64,000 nucleotides of DNA, from positions 248,001 through 312,000 of the forward strand of contig NZ_NMVQ01000023.1 of assembly GCF_002250625.1 (NCBI RefSeq), written 5' to 3'. Below, one piece after another: positions 1 to 8,908 of the stretch. The notes beneath the pieces are model-generated. The model saw only the letters and a program-made list of their open reading frames with translations, was not told the DNA's origin and searched no databases. Made by a program: the position numbers and the translations under genes. This DNA is from Enemella dayhoffiae (GTDB lineage: Bacteria > Actinomycetota > Actinomycetes > Propionibacteriales > Propionibacteriaceae). The first letter of the stretch is position 1, and each line of letters begins with the position of its first letter.

Positions 1-541
1 CGTCGCCGATCGGTGTTGGGTCGGCGTCGGGGGAGTTCGACAGCACCACCCAGTCGGCCGGCGCCAGCACCGAGGTGGTGAAGCGCGCCTTCGCATCGGG
101 CTGCTCGAAGTTGGCGTACACCCGCCGGGCGTCGGCGGGCTCGAACTGGGTGTAGAGGTAGACCCCGCCATCGGCCGGGTCGACGAACCGGTGCAGGCCC
201 TGTCCGCTGCGGCTGTAGCGGTGCAGGCCGACGATGGTCAGCACGTGCGGACCATCGGTCAACTCGATCGGCAGCCGCTCACCATTGAAGGCGGTCGTGT
301 CCAGCGGCTTGCCGTCCAACTCGGCCGACAGCAGCTCATCGGCGATGGCGTCGACACAGGTCATCCCGGCACGGGAGGAGAACCGCAGCGTGCTGGTGGT
401 GACGAAGTTCTGCTCGGGATGGGCCAGTGCGGCACCGTCCGGCGCCCGGCCGGTCAGGTCGATGAGCAGCTGGTAGGCCTCGGTCTGGACCAGCGCGGCC
501 CGGGCCCGGGTGTCCTGCCGGGTGATGTTCGCTGGGTACAC
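1..541 (-). CDS. pepN: Aminopeptidase N (PepN), N-terminal part, cut by window edge
   Basis: Partial gene on the minus strand; the first 180 codons are present and the rest lies beyond base 1. The protein begins V/M-YPANITRQDTRARAAL and continues with the M1-family N-terminal beta-saddle, including the stretch GVYLYTQFEPADARRVYANF, which is typical of the actinobacterial zinc aminopeptidase N that removes N-terminal residues from peptides in the cytoplasm. The catalytic GAMEN and HExxH motifs would lie in the missing part. The GTG at 541 is chosen because it aligns with the usual family N-terminus and no other start codon lies in frame just upstream. It is divergent from the nitroreductase at 668, with about 125 bases between them. 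Confidence 0.85.
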   Translation of the reverse strand, partial: MYPANITRQDTRARAALVQTEAYQLLIDLTGRAPDGAALAHPEQNFVTTSTLRFSSRAGMTCVDAIADELLSAELDGKPLDTTAFNGERLPIELTDGPHVLTIVGLHRYSRSGQGLHRFVDPADGGVYLYTQFEPADARRVYANFEQPDAKARFTTSVLAPADWVVLSNSPDADPTPIGD

Positions 542-667
542 GTTTCTGCTTTCGGTGCGATCGAGAAGGGCAATCAGTCGACGGTAAACCCTACTGGCGA
601 GTAGTGGGGTGCCCAAACTGCTCGGCCCCTTCCGACGGGCCCGGAGCCGCTCCCTAGACTGCTGTTC

Positions 668-1288
668 ATGACACAGACCGAGAACAGCGTCACCACCGTC
701 GACTTCTGGTTCGACCCCCTGTGCCCCTGGGCCTGGATGACCTCCCGTTGGATGCTCGAGGTGGAGAAGGTACGCCCGGTGCGGACCGTGTTCCACGTGA
801 TGAGCCTGTCGGTGCTGAACGACGGCCGCGACCTGCCCGAGCAGTACCGCGAGCGGTTGGATCGCGGCTGGCACGGTGTACGCGTCGCCCTGGCGGTCGA
901 GGAGCAGTTCGGCTCGGACAAGCTGCGCGAGTACTACACCGCGATCGGCACCCGGATCCACCCCGGCGGCGAGGACGGCGCCGAGCGGGCCACCATCGAG
1001 TCCGCCCTGGCCGAGGTCGGGCTGCCCACCGAGCTCGCCGAAGCCGGCTGGACCGACGCCAACGACGAGGCGCTGAAGAAGTCCCACCACGAGGGCATGG
1101 ACCCCGTCGGCGACGAGGTCGGCACCCCGGTCATGCACATCAACGGCATGGCGCTGTTCGGCCCGGTGATCTCCCCGGCACCCACCGGCGAGCAGGCCGG
1201 CCGCCTCTTCGACGGCTTCCAACTGCTCACCGAATACGACGGCTTCTTCGAGGCCAAGCGCACCCGCACCCGCGAGCCGATCTTCTGA
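668..1288 (+). CDS. DsbA-family mycothiol-dependent nitroreductase (Rv2466c-like), resolving Cys replaced
   Basis: A 206-residue thioredoxin-fold protein with the N-terminal motif [16 protein letters not shown], the signature of the mycobacterial mycothiol-dependent nitroreductase Rv2466c. Cys19 is kept, but the second Cys of the CPWC motif is Ala22, so the active site is monothiol-like. The cis-Pro loop [18 protein letters not shown] is present near residue 150. Known relatives are cytoplasmic oxidative-stress oxidoreductases that take electrons from mycothiol. A TAGACT -10 box at 655-660 lies 7 bases before the ATG, suggesting a leaderless mRNA. It ends convergently with the nitronate monooxygenase; a 7-bp hairpin (1293-1309) lies between them. 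Confidence 0.85.
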   Translation: MTQTENSVTTVDFWFDPLCPWAWMTSRWMLEVEKVRPVRTVFHVMSLSVLNDGRDLPEQYRERLDRGWHGVRVALAVEEQFGSDKLREYYTAIGTRIHPGGEDGAERATIESALAEVGLPTELAEAGWTDANDEALKKSHHEGMDPVGDEVGTPVMHINGMALFGPVISPAPTGEQAGRLFDGFQLLTEYDGFFEAKRTRTREPIF

Positions 1289-1292
1289 GCCG

Positions 1293-1309
1293 CTCGCGCG
1301 CAGCGCGAG
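1293..1309. terminator. Short hairpin between convergent genes
   Basis: CTCGCGC-GCA-GCGCGAG forms a 7-bp GC-rich stem between the 3' ends of two convergent genes. There is no T-tract, so its role as a terminator is inferred from position only. Confidence 0.35.
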
Positions 1310-1314
1310 ACGAC

Positions 1315-2325
1315 CTACAACTCGGCGACGAGGGCGGCGATGATGTCGGCGGCGGGGAGGTCGGGGGCACGGCGATAGCCGGTACCGGCCCACAGGTGCA
1401 TCCACTCCGGGTCCCCGGCGGCGGCCGCCGCGCGGCGCAGCGGTGAGGTGAGCTGGTGCACCTGCGGGTACGCCGCGGGGGCGGCGGCGTCGTGGGTGTC
1501 GATGAACCGGTTCCGCTGGCCGCGGGCCGGACGCCCCGAGAAGGCGCGGGTGACCACCGTGTCCCGCCGCCGGGTCAGCGCCTTCTTGTGGGTGGGGCTG
1601 GCGCCGGACTCGGGGCAGCGCAGGAACAGCGTGCCGAGCTGCGCGGCGTACGCCCCAGCGGCCAGCACGTCCCGCACCTGGGCCGCGGTGGCGATCCCGC
1701 CGGCCGCCAGCAGCGGCACCGCCACCGCCCCGCGCACCGCCCCGAGCAACTCCAGCAGCGGCAGCTCCGACGGCTCGTCGAGCAACCGGTGCGTGCCGCG
1801 GTGCCCACCCGCCTCCGGACCCTGCACGCACACCGCGTCCAACCCCCGCTCCACCACCGCGACCGCCTCGGCGACGGTGGTCGCGGTGCCGACCAGCGCC
1901 GACCCGGCCGCGTGCAACCGCTCCACCTCCGCGGCCGACGGTAGCCCGAAGGTGAACGACACCACCGGCACCGGGTCGGTCACCAGCAGCTCGACCTTCT
2001 CCGCCCAGTGGTCGGTATCGGCCCAGTCCGGCGCGCCCAGCTGCACCCCGAGCCGCTCCGCCTCCGGACGCAGCGCGGCGGCGTACGCCGTGAGGTCGAC
2101 CGGCGAAACCGGCTCGGGCACGAACAGGTTCACCCCGAACGGCGCGCGGGTCAGCGTCCGGGTCCGCGCCAGTTTTTCGGCCAGCGCGTCGGCGCTCAGG
2201 TAGCCACCCGGCAGGTAACCGAAGCCGCCGGCCCCGCCAACCGCGGCGACCAGCTCGGGCGTACCGGCGCCGCCGGCCATCGGCGCCAGGACGATCGGAT
2301 GCTCATGCTTCGGCAGCGCTGTCAT
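1315..2325 (-). CDS. Nitronate monooxygenase
   Basis: A 336-residue TIM-barrel flavoprotein of the nitronate monooxygenase (2-nitropropane dioxygenase) family, which oxidises alkyl nitronates using FMN and O2. Visible family marks are the N-terminal IVLAPMAGGAGTPELVAAV, the GPEAGGHRG loop with the conserved His near residue 175, and LLAAGGIATAAQVRDVLAAGA followed by AAQLGTLF for phosphate binding of FMN. Length fits the family. The ATG at 2325 is preceded by TAGTGT (2337-2332, minus strand) after 6 bases, so translation is probably leaderless. It is divergent from the Nei glycosylase, and their -10 boxes overlap. An enoyl-ACP reductase-type function is a less likely alternative. Confidence 0.85.
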   Translation of the reverse strand: MTALPKHEHPIVLAPMAGGAGTPELVAAVGGAGGFGYLPGGYLSADALAEKLARTRTLTRAPFGVNLFVPEPVSPVDLTAYAAALRPEAERLGVQLGAPDWADTDHWAEKVELLVTDPVPVVSFTFGLPSAAEVERLHAAGSALVGTATTVAEAVAVVERGLDAVCVQGPEAGGHRGTHRLLDEPSELPLLELLGAVRGAVAVPLLAAGGIATAAQVRDVLAAGAYAAQLGTLFLRCPESGASPTHKKALTRRRDTVVTRAFSGRPARGQRNRFIDTHDAAAPAAYPQVHQLTSPLRRAAAAAGDPEWMHLWAGTGYRRAPDLPAADIIAALVAEL

Positions 2326-2331
2326 GGCTCC

Positions 2332-2341
2332 ACACTAGGCT
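2332..2341. promoter_or_regulatory. Overlapping divergent -10 boxes (nitronate monooxygenase / nei)
   Basis: ACACTAGGCT reads TAGGCT on the plus strand (2336-2341, toward the glycosylase) and TAGTGT on the minus strand (2337-2332, toward the monooxygenase). The two hexamers share the bases TA, so the two polymerases should compete for one site. The minus-strand start codon lies 6 bases downstream of its box. Confidence 0.5.
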
Positions 2342-2372
2342 GGTCGACCACGCCCGAACCCGAGGAGGACCC

Positions 2373-3179
2373 GTGCCCGAGGGCCACACCCTGCACCGGC
2401 TGGCGAACGACCTGTCCGCCGCCTTCGCCGGGACCGCGCCGCGGGTCAGCTCACCCCAGGGGCGGATGGCCGAGTCCGCCGCACTGGTCGACGGCAGCGT
2501 GCTCGAGCAGGCCAGCGCCCACGGCAAGCACCTGTTCCTCGACTTCGCCGGCGACCGGGTGATCCACGTGCACCTCGGGCTGATCGGCAGGTTCACCCTC
2601 GCCCCGTTCGCCCCGCCGACCGGGCAGGTGCGGCTGCGGCTGGCCGACGAGCGGACCGCCGCCGACCTGCGCGGCCCGCAGTTGTGCGCGTTGCGCACGC
2701 CGGCCGAGGTGTCCGCCCAGGTGGCCAGGCTCGGGCCCGACCCGCTGCGTGCCGATGCCGACCCCGATCGCGCCTGGCAGCGGATCCACCGCTCCGGCAA
2801 GCCGATCGCGGCCCTGCTGATGGACCAGTCGGTGCTGTCGGGGGTGGGCAACGTCTATCGCGCCGAGGTGCTGTTCCGGAACCGGCTGGCGCCGATGACC
2901 CCCGGCAACCGGCTGCAGGCCAGGTCGTGGAAGGCGATCTGGTCCGACCTGGTCGAGCTGATGCCGATCGGGGTCCGCGACAACCGGATCGACACCGTCC
3001 GCCACGAGCACACCCCCGACGCGATGGGGCGACCACCGCGGGTCGACGACCACGGCGGCGAGGTGTACGTGTACCGCCGCAACGGGATGCCCTGTCTGGT
3101 CTGCGGCCGCGAGGTCCGCACCCAACTGCTCGAGGGCCGCAACCTGTTCTGGTGCGCGACCTGTCAGCGACGCCGATGA
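2373..3179 (+). CDS. Fpg/Nei family DNA glycosylase (endonuclease VIII type)
   Basis: A 268-residue base-excision repair glycosylase/AP lyase. It begins MPEGHTLHRLANDL: Pro2 is the catalytic nucleophile and Glu3 the acid, both conserved after Met removal. The helix-two-turn-helix lies around residues 145-180 (QSVLSGVGNVYRAEVLFRN). A C-terminal zinc finger has four Cys (PCLVCGREV ... FWCATCQ). The GTG start at 2373 is fixed by the required N-terminal Pro and has GAGGAGG just upstream. This resembles mycobacterial Nei2 more than Fpg, but substrate range (oxidised pyrimidines versus purines) cannot be read here. The stop overlaps the next start (ATGA). Confidence 0.9.
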   Translation: MPEGHTLHRLANDLSAAFAGTAPRVSSPQGRMAESAALVDGSVLEQASAHGKHLFLDFAGDRVIHVHLGLIGRFTLAPFAPPTGQVRLRLADERTAADLRGPQLCALRTPAEVSAQVARLGPDPLRADADPDRAWQRIHRSGKPIAALLMDQSVLSGVGNVYRAEVLFRNRLAPMTPGNRLQARSWKAIWSDLVELMPIGVRDNRIDTVRHEHTPDAMGRPPRVDDHGGEVYVYRRNGMPCLVCGREVRTQLLEGRNLFWCATCQRRR

Positions 3180-4594
3180 GGCGAGAGGTGCTCAGCTGGG
3201 GCCTCGCCGGTGACCACCATCGGCTCGGCTGCCAGCTGGAGTTCGACCCCGCGGGAAACCTGCACTCGCTGACCGCCGGTGGGCAACAACTCATCGGCGG
3301 ACTGGCGGTGCTCGGGGTCCGACGCGACGGCGAACTGCACCCGTGGCTGCCGGACACCGCCCGGCTCGAGGCGGATGAGGTCGAGGCCCGCGGGCGCTGC
3401 GCCGGCCTGCGGCTGCGGGTGCGGCACAACCTGGACTTCACCTGGCACCTGCGGATCACCCTGACCAACGACACCGAGCAGCCGGTCGCGCTGGACGGGC
3501 TGGTGCTGCACGCGGCCCCCGGGCGGGACGCCCTGCTGCTGGTCACCCCGGCCGGCCCGTGCACCCAGCTCGGCTGGCACCGGCTCGCCCCCTCCGACGG
3601 GGTCGAGTGCCTCGGCATGCGGCTGTCCCGCGGCGACCTGATCCGTGCCGGCGACGAGTTGCGTACGCCGCCGCTGCGGCTCGGGCCGGGGGAGGCGTAC
3701 ACGCTGATCCTGCACGGCGACTGGTACGCCAGCAGTTTCGAGCTGCAGCAGCGGCAACCGGACTGGTTCCCGCCGCTGCTCGACCTGACCGCCGCCGACG
3801 ACGAGCTCGAGCTGAACGACCCCGACGTGGCGCTGAGCTGGGACTCCGAGGATGGCCCGCTGCGCGAGCTCACCGTGGCCGCCGCCGAAGGGGTGACCCG
3901 ACTGTCGGTGGCGTTCGCCGACGAGGAGGCGGCGTACGGGCGCCTGGTCGGGGCGATCCAGCGGCGCGGCCTGATCGCCCACGCCGCAGAGGCGTTGGCC
4001 CTGCAGCGCGCCGAGCTGCTGCAGCTGATCTCGACCGACGAGACCACCGCCCTTCTCGCCGAATATGCCGAGCGGACCCCGGACCCGGCGGACACCCGGC
4101 AGGTGCTGGTGTGGCTGCGGATGGCCGCCACCACCGGCGAGGCGGCCCTGGTCGAGCGGGCCGCGGCCGTTCTGGCCGAGCTGCCCGTCCAGCCCGGATA
4201 TGCCCTGGCCTGGCTGAACCTGTGGGTCCAGCAGCAACTGCTCGGGATCGAGCCGAGCCTCGGCGAGGCCCAGCGCCGGATCGCCGAGTGGCTCGCCCAG
4301 CCCGGCCAGGACCCGCTGATCATTCGCGAACTGGCCCAACTGCTCGGCCCGCAGCAGCAACGCCAGCCGACCATTCGGCGGGGCTCCCGGGTGGCGGACC
4401 TGCTCTGCCTGCTGCGGCCGGCCGAGGCGTGGCCGGCGTACGCCGACGAACGGCTCGCGCAGCTGGTCAGCATCCGGGCGCTGGCCGAGCACGAGCACAC
4501 CGCCCTGCTCAACCGGCTGCTGGCCCGGGCCGAGGCGAGCCCCGGCCCGCTCGACTCCGCGGCCGTGCTCGGCTGGCTGGCGCTGCGCGACTGA
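3176..4594 (+). CDS. Unknown protein translationally coupled to the Nei-type glycosylase
   Basis: A 472-residue protein I do not recognise. It has no signal peptide and no clear membrane segment. The first ~250 residues look beta-rich (RLGCQLEFDPAGNLHSLTAGG, LRVRHNLDFTWHLRITLTND), suggesting a beta-sandwich or carbohydrate-binding-like fold. The second half is helical, rich in Ala, Leu and Gln, with repeat-like stretches (LLAEYAERTPDPADTRQVLVW, AWLNLWVQQQLLG). The ATG overlaps the glycosylase stop by four bases, implying co-translation. An in-frame GTG at 3188 is a possible later start. The normal codon use and long open frame make it a real gene; function is unassigned. Confidence 0.7.
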   Translation: MRREVLSWGLAGDHHRLGCQLEFDPAGNLHSLTAGGQQLIGGLAVLGVRRDGELHPWLPDTARLEADEVEARGRCAGLRLRVRHNLDFTWHLRITLTNDTEQPVALDGLVLHAAPGRDALLLVTPAGPCTQLGWHRLAPSDGVECLGMRLSRGDLIRAGDELRTPPLRLGPGEAYTLILHGDWYASSFELQQRQPDWFPPLLDLTAADDELELNDPDVALSWDSEDGPLRELTVAAAEGVTRLSVAFADEEAAYGRLVGAIQRRGLIAHAAEALALQRAELLQLISTDETTALLAEYAERTPDPADTRQVLVWLRMAATTGEAALVERAAAVLAELPVQPGYALAWLNLWVQQQLLGIEPSLGEAQRRIAEWLAQPGQDPLIIRELAQLLGPQQQRQPTIRRGSRVADLLCLLRPAEAWPAYADERLAQLVSIRALAEHEHTALLNRLLARAEASPGPLDSAAVLGWLALRD

Positions 4595-4741
4595 TCGGAC
4601 CCGCGGCGGGGGCGAATCCCCGACCACGGGAGGAGGCGAACCGTCGGCGTACCCCTTCCCGAGGCCCATCGAACCCCGACTTCGACGGGTTCTGCGACGT
4701 TCAAGTCCCATGATCGACTTCGAGATGGCACAGTATCCCGG

Positions 4742-7700
4742 GTGACCGCAGTACGGCGAGTCCTGCCCGCGATCAGTGAGCGCACCCCATGGGTGTTCTC
4801 CCGGCTGCTGTATCTGGGCGCGATCCTGCAGGTGGTGCTCCTGCTGTTCTCCCACGTGCCGTGGGTACGCCGGGTGGTGGGGATCTATTCGTCGTTCTTC
4901 TTCGACGTCTCCGGGGCCTCGCTCGGCTATGCGGCGTTCATGGTGCTGTTGGGTGCCGGGGTGTCGCTGCGCAAGCGGATCGCCTGGGTCATCCTCACCG
5001 TGCTGCTCGTGCTGCAGGGCCTGGTCAACATCCTGCTGGTGATCGCGCTGAGCCTCGACGAGTCGCCGCACGAGCCCGGCTATGCGCGGATCTTCGCCCA
5101 GGCCAGCACCGCCTCGGTGGCCACGGTCCTCTATCTGGTCTGGCTCTTCCTGACCCGCAGGCAGTTCCCGGCGCGCAGCCCGCGGGGCAACATCTTCAAG
5201 GCGTTCCTGGTGCTGCTCGCCGGGCTCACCGTCACCGCCGCGGTCGGCGCGATCCTGGTGGTCACCGTGCCCGCCAACACCCGTCGCCCGATGCCGCGCT
5301 TCGAGTGGCTGCTGCACCAGCTGCTGAACGACTCCGCCGGGCCGGTGCTCGGCATGCCGCGCTGGGTCGCCGCGCTGCTCGGCTTCCTGCAGGTGGTCAG
5401 CCTGCTGTCGGCGTTCTGGGTGCTGCTGCGCTCCCAGATGAGCGCCGTCGCGCACAGCGCCGACGACGAGCCGCTGATCCGGGCGCTGGTCGCCGAATCC
5501 CCCGACGACTCCCTCGCCTATTTCGCCACCCGCCGCGACAAGGCGTGGTGCTTCTCCCCGGACGGCAGCGCCGCGGTCTCCTATCGGGTGGTCCTCGGCT
5601 GCTGCCTGGCCGCCTCCGACCCGATCGGCCCTCGCAACCGCTGGCCCGCGGCGATCAAGGCGTGGCAGAAGACCGCGCGCGAATACGGCTGGACCCCGGC
5701 GGTCGTCGGCGCCTCCGAGGCCGGCGCCCAGGCGTACGCCGAGCACGCCGGCCTGCGCGTGATGCGGCTCGGCGACGAGGCCGTGCTGGAGGCGCGCACC
5801 TTCCACCTGGACAACCCCGAGCTGCGCGCCGTCCGGCAGGCCGCCGAGCGTCTGCAGCGCTCCGGCTATCGGGTGCGGATCCGCCAGCACGACGCCATCG
5901 ACGACTCCGAGCTCGACCAGCTGGTCGCCCTCTCCGACAAGTGGCGCGACACCGAGACCGAGCGCGGCTTCTCGATGGCGCTCGGCCGGCTCGGCGATCC
6001 GCTGGACGGCGACTGCCTGATGGTCGAGGCGCTGTTCCCCGCCGGCGAGGAGCGCGGCGGCACCGAGGTGGCCGGCCTGCTCTCCTTCGTGCCGTGGGGT
6101 CGCGACGGCTATTCGCTGGACGTGATGCGGCGCAACCCCGAGGCCGACAACGGGGTGAACGAGCTGATGGTGGCGGAGCTGATGGGATCGGGCGTCCGCC
6201 GGGTCTCGCTCAACTTCGCGGTGTTCCGCTCCGCCTTCGAGGAGGGCGCGCAGCTGGGTGCCGGACCGCTGGTACGCCTGTGGCGCCGGCTGCTGCTGCT
6301 CGCCTCGCGCTGGTGGCAGATCGAATCGCTCTATCGCGCCAACGTGAAATACCGCCCCGACTGGGTGCCGCGCTTCCTCTGCTTCGTCGACGGCGGTGAC
6401 GTCGCCCTGGTCGGCGTCGCCTCCGGGGTCGCCGAGGGTTTCCTCGACCTGCCCGACTTCATCGTCGGCCGGCCCACGCTGGCTCCGGCTCCCACCCTGG
6501 AGGCGGTGCGGGTGCTCCAACCCCCGCCACCCGAACAGGTCGACCGGCGCCCCGAACAGCTGCGGGTGCGCGCCGCCAAGCGCGACCGGATGCTCGCCGA
6601 GGGGGTCGACCCCTATCCGCCGTCGTTCCAGCCCTCGACCAGCTGCGCCGAGGCGACGGGGGAGTGCACCGTCGCCGGCCGGGTGCTGCGGCTGCGCGAC
6701 CACGGCAGCGTACTGTTCTGCGACCTGCAGGACTGGTCCGGTGAGCTGCAGGTGTTGTTCTCCGCCGACGCCGTGGCGGACCTTCCCAGGCTGGCGCGCG
6801 ACCTCGACCTCGGTGACCACCTGGGGGTCACCGGGGTGATCGGGGAGTCCCGCACCGGCACCCGCTCGCTGCTGGGGACCGGCTGGCAGTTGACCGCGAA
6901 GTCGTTGCGGCCGCTGCCGGACAAGCGCGGCGGGTTGTCCGATCCCGAGGCGCGGGTCCGCCAGCGCTACCTCGAACTGACCATCAACCGGTCGGCCGCG
7001 CGGCGGCTGCGGACGCGGTCGGAGGCGATCTCGGCGGTCCGGCGTACGCTGCTGGAACGCGGTTATCTGGAGGTCGAGACCCCGATCCTGCAGACCATCC
7101 ACGGCGGTGCGAACGCCCGACCGTTCCGCACCCACATCAAGGCCTACGACCTGGACCTCTATCTGCGGATCGCGCCGGAGCTGTACCTGAAGCGGCTGAT
7201 GGTCGGCGGGGTGGACCGGGTGTTCGAGCTGGGCCGCAATTTCCGCAACGAGGGCGCCGACGCCACCCACAACCCCGAGTTCACGATGCTCGAGGCCTAT
7301 CAGTCCTACGCCGACTACACCACGATGCGGCACCTGACCACCGACCTGATCCTGGCGGCCGTGCAGGCGGGCACCGGAGGTAGCGTGCTGCACGGGCTCG
7401 ATCACACCGGTGAGCGGCACGAGGTGGACCTGGCCGAGCCGTGGCCAGTGGTGACGGTGAACGACGCGATCTCGGCGGCCTGCGGGGAGCACGTCACCGC
7501 CGACACCGGCCGCGAGGAGCTGGCCGCGCTGGCCCGACGCCTGGATATCGAGATCGACGCCCGCTGGCCCCGCGGTAACGTGCTGCTGGAGTTGTACGAG
7601 CACCTGGTCGAGGATCGGACGGTGCGGCCGACCTTCTATTGCGACTTCCCGGCCGACGTGTCGCCGCTGACCCGCCAGCACCGCGAGGACGATCGGCTGG

Positions 7701-7996
7701 CCGAACGCTGGGACCTGGTCGCCTTCGGAGCCGAGATCGGCACGGCGTACTCCGAACTGGTCGACCCGGTGCTGCAGCGTCAGCGGCTCACCGAGCAGTC
7801 GTTGCAGGCCGCCGGCGGTGACCCCGAGGCGATGGAACTGGACGAGGACTTCCTGGTGGCGCTGGAGCACGGGATGCCGCCCAGCGGTGGGCTGGGGATG
7901 GGGATCGATAGATTGGTGATGATGATCACCGCGACTTCGATCCGCGATGCCATCACCTTCCCCCTGGTCCGCCCCCGTCGTCTGGACCGGCGCTGA
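4742..7996 (+). CDS. lysX: LysX: lysylphosphatidylglycerol synthase fused to lysyl-tRNA synthetase
   Basis: A 1084-residue two-enzyme fusion like mycobacterial LysX. The N-terminal ~230 residues hold about six membrane helices, followed by an MprF-type DUF2156 acyltransferase domain (to ~585) that moves lysine from Lys-tRNA to phosphatidylglycerol. The C-terminal half is a class II lysyl-tRNA synthetase: OB-fold near 650-730 (AGRVLRLRDHGSVLFCDLQD), motif 2 FRNEGADATHNPEFTMLEAY and motif 3 GLGMGIDRLVMM. The product modifies membrane lipids and so affects resistance to cationic peptides. The GTG at 4742 follows a CAGTAT -10-like box (4731-4736). The stop overlaps the next gene's ATG by one base. 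Confidence 0.93.
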   Translation: MTAVRRVLPAISERTPWVFSRLLYLGAILQVVLLLFSHVPWVRRVVGIYSSFFFDVSGASLGYAAFMVLLGAGVSLRKRIAWVILTVLLVLQGLVNILLVIALSLDESPHEPGYARIFAQASTASVATVLYLVWLFLTRRQFPARSPRGNIFKAFLVLLAGLTVTAAVGAILVVTVPANTRRPMPRFEWLLHQLLNDSAGPVLGMPRWVAALLGFLQVVSLLSAFWVLLRSQMSAVAHSADDEPLIRALVAESPDDSLAYFATRRDKAWCFSPDGSAAVSYRVVLGCCLAASDPIGPRNRWPAAIKAWQKTAREYGWTPAVVGASEAGAQAYAEHAGLRVMRLGDEAVLEARTFHLDNPELRAVRQAAERLQRSGYRVRIRQHDAIDDSELDQLVALSDKWRDTETERGFSMALGRLGDPLDGDCLMVEALFPAGEERGGTEVAGLLSFVPWGRDGYSLDVMRRNPEADNGVNELMVAELMGSGVRRVSLNFAVFRSAFEEGAQLGAGPLVRLWRRLLLLASRWWQIESLYRANVKYRPDWVPRFLCFVDGGDVALVGVASGVAEGFLDLPDFIVGRPTLAPAPTLEAVRVLQPPPPEQVDRRPEQLRVRAAKRDRMLAEGVDPYPPSFQPSTSCAEATGECTVAGRVLRLRDHGSVLFCDLQDWSGELQVLFSADAVADLPRLARDLDLGDHLGVTGVIGESRTGTRSLLGTGWQLTAKSLRPLPDKRGGLSDPEARVRQRYLELTINRSAARRLRTRSEAISAVRRTLLERGYLEVETPILQTIHGGANARPFRTHIKAYDLDLYLRIAPELYLKRLMVGGVDRVFELGRNFRNEGADATHNPEFTMLEAYQSYADYTTMRHLTTDLILAAVQAGTGGSVLHGLDHTGERHEVDLAEPWPVVTVNDAISAACGEHVTADTGREELAALARRLDIEIDARWPRGNVLLELYEHLVEDRTVRPTFYCDFPADVSPLTRQHREDDRLAERWDLVAFGAEIGTAYSELVDPVLQRQRLTEQSLQAAGGDPEAMELDEDFLVALEHGMPPSGGLGMGIDRLVMMITATSIRDAITFPLVRPRRLDRR

Positions 7997-8829
7997 TGGC
8001 CGCCACCGTGGCGCAGGTGAGCGACTTCGGCGGCCGGCCGATCCGCTGGCGGGAGAACCCCGGGGCCGGCCCGGCGGTGGTCCTGGTGAACGGTTGCGGC
8101 CTCGCCTCCGAGCACTGGTCCGAGGTGGTCCGGTTGCTGCCGGGCCGCCAGGTGGTGCGGTTCGATCGGCCCGGTATGGGTGGCACTCGGTGGCCGGAAA
8201 CCCTCCCCACCCTCGCCGAGGAGGTGGCCAGTCTCGCCGAGCTGATCGCCGCGGTGGGGGCTCCCGCACTGCTGGTGGCGCACTCGATGGCCGCCTTCCA
8301 TGCGGAGGCGCTGGCGCGGGTGCACCCGGAGCTGGCGGCGGGGCTGGTGCTCGTCGACGGGTCGGTGGAGTTTCTGACTCGGGCGCCTCGGCAGCGTGGG
8401 CCTGCGCTGGCTCTGGGCGTACGCCGGTTGGCCGCCGCACTGCCGGCCTTGCACCTGGGCACCTTGGTGCATCGGGTGGGTGCCACCTGGCAGAGCTACC
8501 AGCGCAACCTCGGTCACGACTGGGACGACCGCTTTTCCCAGTTCTACGACGATCCCGACGCGGTGGCGATGGGAGCGGCCGAATCGGTGGCCTACTGGCA
8601 ACAGGCGTGGGATCTGCTGCAGCTGCGCGCGGAACGACCCCTGCCGGAGATTCCGGTGCTGGTGCTCACCGCCGCCGATCCGGGCGGGGAGCGGGACTGG
8701 TTGTCGCGGCAGCGTCGGCTGGCGCGCCTGCTCGAGGGCCGGCATCTGGTCGTCGAGCACTCCCGGCACCTGATGATGATCGACCGCCCCGACGCGATCA
8801 GCGACGCGGTCGAGGCGCTGCTGCGCTGA
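7996..8829 (+). CDS. Alpha/beta hydrolase, coupled to lysX
   Basis: A 277-residue alpha/beta-hydrolase-fold protein. The oxyanion-type loop VLVNGCGLASEHW is near residue 35, the nucleophile elbow reads VAHSMAAF (Ala-x-Ser-x-Ala instead of Gly-x-Ser-x-Gly), the acid is likely Asp in VLTAADPG, and the His lies in EHSRHLMMIDRP. It is cytoplasmic, with no signal peptide. The ATG shares its A with the lysX stop (TGATG), so it is probably translated with lysX and could act on lipids or peptides, but the substrate is unknown. The stop codon lies inside the first unit of a 19-nt tandem repeat. Confidence 0.8.
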   Translation: MAATVAQVSDFGGRPIRWRENPGAGPAVVLVNGCGLASEHWSEVVRLLPGRQVVRFDRPGMGGTRWPETLPTLAEEVASLAELIAAVGAPALLVAHSMAAFHAEALARVHPELAAGLVLVDGSVEFLTRAPRQRGPALALGVRRLAAALPALHLGTLVHRVGATWQSYQRNLGHDWDDRFSQFYDDPDAVAMGAAESVAYWQQAWDLLQLRAERPLPEIPVLVLTAADPGGERDWLSRQRRLARLLEGRHLVVEHSRHLMMIDRPDAISDAVEALLR

Positions 8830-8900
8830 GCCTGTCGCAGTTCCCTGAGCCCGTCGAAGTTCCCTGAGCCTGTCGCAGTTCCCTGAGCCTGTCGAAGGGG
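8826..8900. repeat. Four tandem copies of a 19-nt CTGAGCCTGTCGAAG-type repeat
   Basis: CTGAG starts at 8826, 8845, 8864 and 8883, an exact 19-base period. Units read CTGAGCCTGTCGCAGTTCC or CTGAGCCCGTCGAAGTTCC. It fills the gap between two convergent genes. The same core occurs in reverse orientation at 19745-19808 and once inside the 3' end of obgE. Comparable short interspersed repeats are seen in many high-GC actinobacterial genomes. Confidence 0.85.
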
Positions 8901-8908
8901 GGGCGACC

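Noticed and set aside
10-604. Plus-strand open frames over the first 600 bases
   Set aside because: The minus-strand frame is open through the same bases and encodes the N-terminus of aminopeptidase N; the plus-strand frames are shadows with no family features.
4595-4741. Riboswitch upstream of lysX
   Set aside because: Only short imperfect hairpins are visible and a CAGTAT box directly before the GTG suggests a leaderless start.
3164-8440. 1758-residue minus-strand open frame opposite lysX and its neighbour
   Set aside because: Low-complexity His/Gln/Pro/Arg-rich translation typical of high-GC shadow frames; lysX and the upstream gene on the plus strand carry clear domains.
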